From Pseudomonadota bacterium (GTDB lineage Bacteria; Pseudomonadota; Gammaproteobacteria; Xanthomonadales; Xanthomonadaceae), in contig JAFAFY010000195.1 in NCBI GenBank assembly GCA_023423235.1, positions 1-18,197 on the forward strand: a stretch of DNA of 18,197 nt, in the 5' to 3' direction. The notes under the pieces were generated by a model that searched no databases, was not told the origin of the DNA, and was given only the letters and a program-made list of their open reading frames with translations. Position numbers and translations under genes: made by a program. Positions 17,386-18,197 of this stretch are shown here, one piece after another (within the stretch, counting starts at the first letter, position 1; each line of letters opens with the position of its first letter).

Positions 17386-18012
17386 TCAGGAGTTCTTGAG
17401 TACGATCTCGAATGCCACCACGCCCGCCTCGCGGCAGCGGTCGATGGCCTTCTCCAGGATCTCGAAGAACTCCTTGAGCAGGAACATCTGCAGCGGATCG
17501 AGCTTGCCCGAGTAGATGTCACGGTAGAGCTCGAGCATCAGCCGGTCGGCCTCGTTCTCCAGCGCGCGCAACTCGTCGTTGAGTGCCTTCATCGGCTCGA
17601 GCTTCATGGTCCTGATCTGCCGGACCATCTTCACCACCACCGCCGAAGCCTGCTCGAGCATCGCCGCGCGCGGCGCGAAGTCGATGTGCTCCAGGTGCTG
17701 GGTGGCCAGCGCGTAGCGGTCGGCGAACTTCTCGATCTGCTTGGGGATCTTGTACAGCGCCGAGCCCAGCGCCTCGATATCCTCGCGCTCGATCGGGGTG
17801 ATGAAGCTGTCCACCAGCGCCTGGCTGATCTTGTCGGAGGCCTCGCGCTCGCGCAGGCGGGCCAGCTTGAAGGCATCGAGCGCGGGCTGCCTGTCGGCAT
17901 CGCGCAGCATGGCGTGAAGCGCCCTGGCACTGTCGTGGGCGGCCACGGCCGCGTCCTCCAGCAGGGTGTAGAACTGGTTGCCTTGTCCGAACATCGTTTG
18001 CAGGGAGAACAT
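17386..18012 (-). CDS. DUF47/PhoU-like Pit accessory protein
   Basis: This encodes 208 aa, a typical DUF47 length. I chose the ATG at 18012 because it begins MFSLQTMFG, close to the usual family start, and has GAGGCGG upstream. A GTG at 18039 would only add nine Arg/Gly-rich residues. The protein has no signal or membrane segment and looks almost wholly helical, like PhoU. Family landmarks include F(Y)TLLEDAA near the start, TPIEREDIEAL around residue 80, and LKEFFEILEKAIDRC near the C-terminus. DUF47 proteins are encoded beside pit genes in many bacteria and are thought to regulate or support the permease from the cytoplasmic side. Here it is the first gene of the pair, 14 bp before pit, and a Pho box lies about 60 bp upstream of its start. 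This matches the orfA-pit arrangement known from Sinorhizobium. Confidence 0.93.
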   Translation of the reverse strand: MFSLQTMFGQGNQFYTLLEDAAVAAHDSARALHAMLRDADRQPALDAFKLARLREREASDKISQALVDSFITPIEREDIEALGSALYKIPKQIEKFADRYALATQHLEHIDFAPRAAMLEQASAVVVKMVRQIRTMKLEPMKALNDELRALENEADRLMLELYRDIYSGKLDPLQMFLLKEFFEILEKAIDRCREAGVVAFEIVLKNS

Positions 18013-18070
18013 GCCGCCGCCTCGATTGCGCGCCGGCACGGGAGCCGGACGCTTGCATGGGGCGCGAATT

Positions 18071-18088
18071 ATGACGGCTGGATGACAG
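18071..18088 (-). promoter_or_regulatory. Pho box (PhoB-binding site) upstream of the DUF47-pit operon
   Basis: On minus the site reads CTGTCATCCAGCCGTCAT. This is two 7-bp repeats with an 11-bp period, the E. coli Pho box layout (CTGTCAT, 4 bp, CTGTCAT), with one mismatch in the second repeat. Two -10 readings are possible: CATAAT (18073-18068), which overlaps the second repeat, or CATGCA (18059-18054), 11 bp beyond it. The first would suggest repression by PhoB, the second activation. Confidence 0.65.
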
Positions 18089-18117
18089 TTCCGGCCAGTG
18101 CGGCGGCATCCGCCCCC

Positions 18118-18143
18118 CTGTCATCCACGGCCCCTGCTATAGT
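18118..18143 (+). promoter_or_regulatory. Possible promoter for a divergent gene, with one Pho half-site
   Basis: On plus, TATAGT (18138-18143) is a good -10 box. CTGTCAT (18118-18124) lies about where a -35 region would be and matches one Pho repeat exactly, but no second repeat follows 11 bp later. Confidence 0.35.
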
Positions 18144-18177
18144 CCGGACCGCGCCCCGGACGCGCTGCCAATTCCCG

Positions 18178-18197
18178 ATGGACGACGACCCTAGACC
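18178..18197 (+). CDS. Possible start of a plus-strand gene cut by the right edge
   Basis: An ATG at 18178, about 35 bp after the TATAGT box, opens a frame (MDDDPR) that runs off the window. Only six codons are visible and there is no strong ribosome site. The call rests on the divergent promoter and the absence of any other gene on this side. Confidence 0.3.

Overview
The window is chromosomal DNA, very rich in G+C, with third codon positions almost all G or C. It looks like a member of the Lysobacterales/Xanthomonadales (Lysobacter, Luteimonas or a close relative). This is inferred from base composition, -10-like boxes without good -35 boxes, several secreted or lipoprotein peptidases, and the gene types present. 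I cannot name a species. I see no insertion sequence, prophage, CRISPR array, tRNA or rRNA. Most of the window reads as core or lineage-specific chromosome.

Layout, left to right. (1) 1-844, minus: an unrecognised membrane-anchored protein that runs off the left edge. (2) Divergent from it, on plus: a Ser/Thr protein kinase (997-3144) with one membrane segment and a degenerate SUMF1/FGE-like tail, then a DUF502 membrane protein (3221-3913), then a DUF885 zinc-dipeptidase-like lipoprotein (3981-5849). (3) Convergent with these, sharing a hairpin terminator at 5900-5928: a RhlE-type DEAD-box RNA helicase on minus (5963-7366). (4) A gap of about 560 bp with no convincing gene, then three plus-strand genes: a KefC-like K+/H+ antiporter with an RCK domain (7927-9780), an M13 (PepO/neprilysin-type) lipoprotein peptidase (10027-12132), and a second M13 homologue (12413-14437). 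(5) A gap of about 410 bp with a REP-like palindrome, then five minus-strand genes: rhomboid protease (14849-15496), alkyltransferase-like DNA repair protein (15580-15942), small two-helix membrane protein (15959-16177), PiT phosphate permease (16244-17371) and its DUF47/PhoU-like partner (17386-18012). The window ends in a divergent promoter region and the possible first codons of a plus-strand gene.

How the genes fit together. DUF47 and PiT form a classic low-affinity phosphate uptake pair; a near-perfect Pho box lies just upstream of the DUF47 gene, so PhoB control is likely. The DUF885 and M13 proteins are exported peptidases, fitting a proteolytic lifestyle. The kinase probably carries a signal from the periplasm to the cytoplasm.

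The most interesting observation is the second M13 protein. It keeps the M13 fold signature, but both zinc-binding histidines of the HExxH motif have become arginine (RELSR). The transition-state histidine and the substrate-binding asparagine are also replaced. It therefore looks like an exported pseudo-peptidase lying directly downstream of an intact paralogue.
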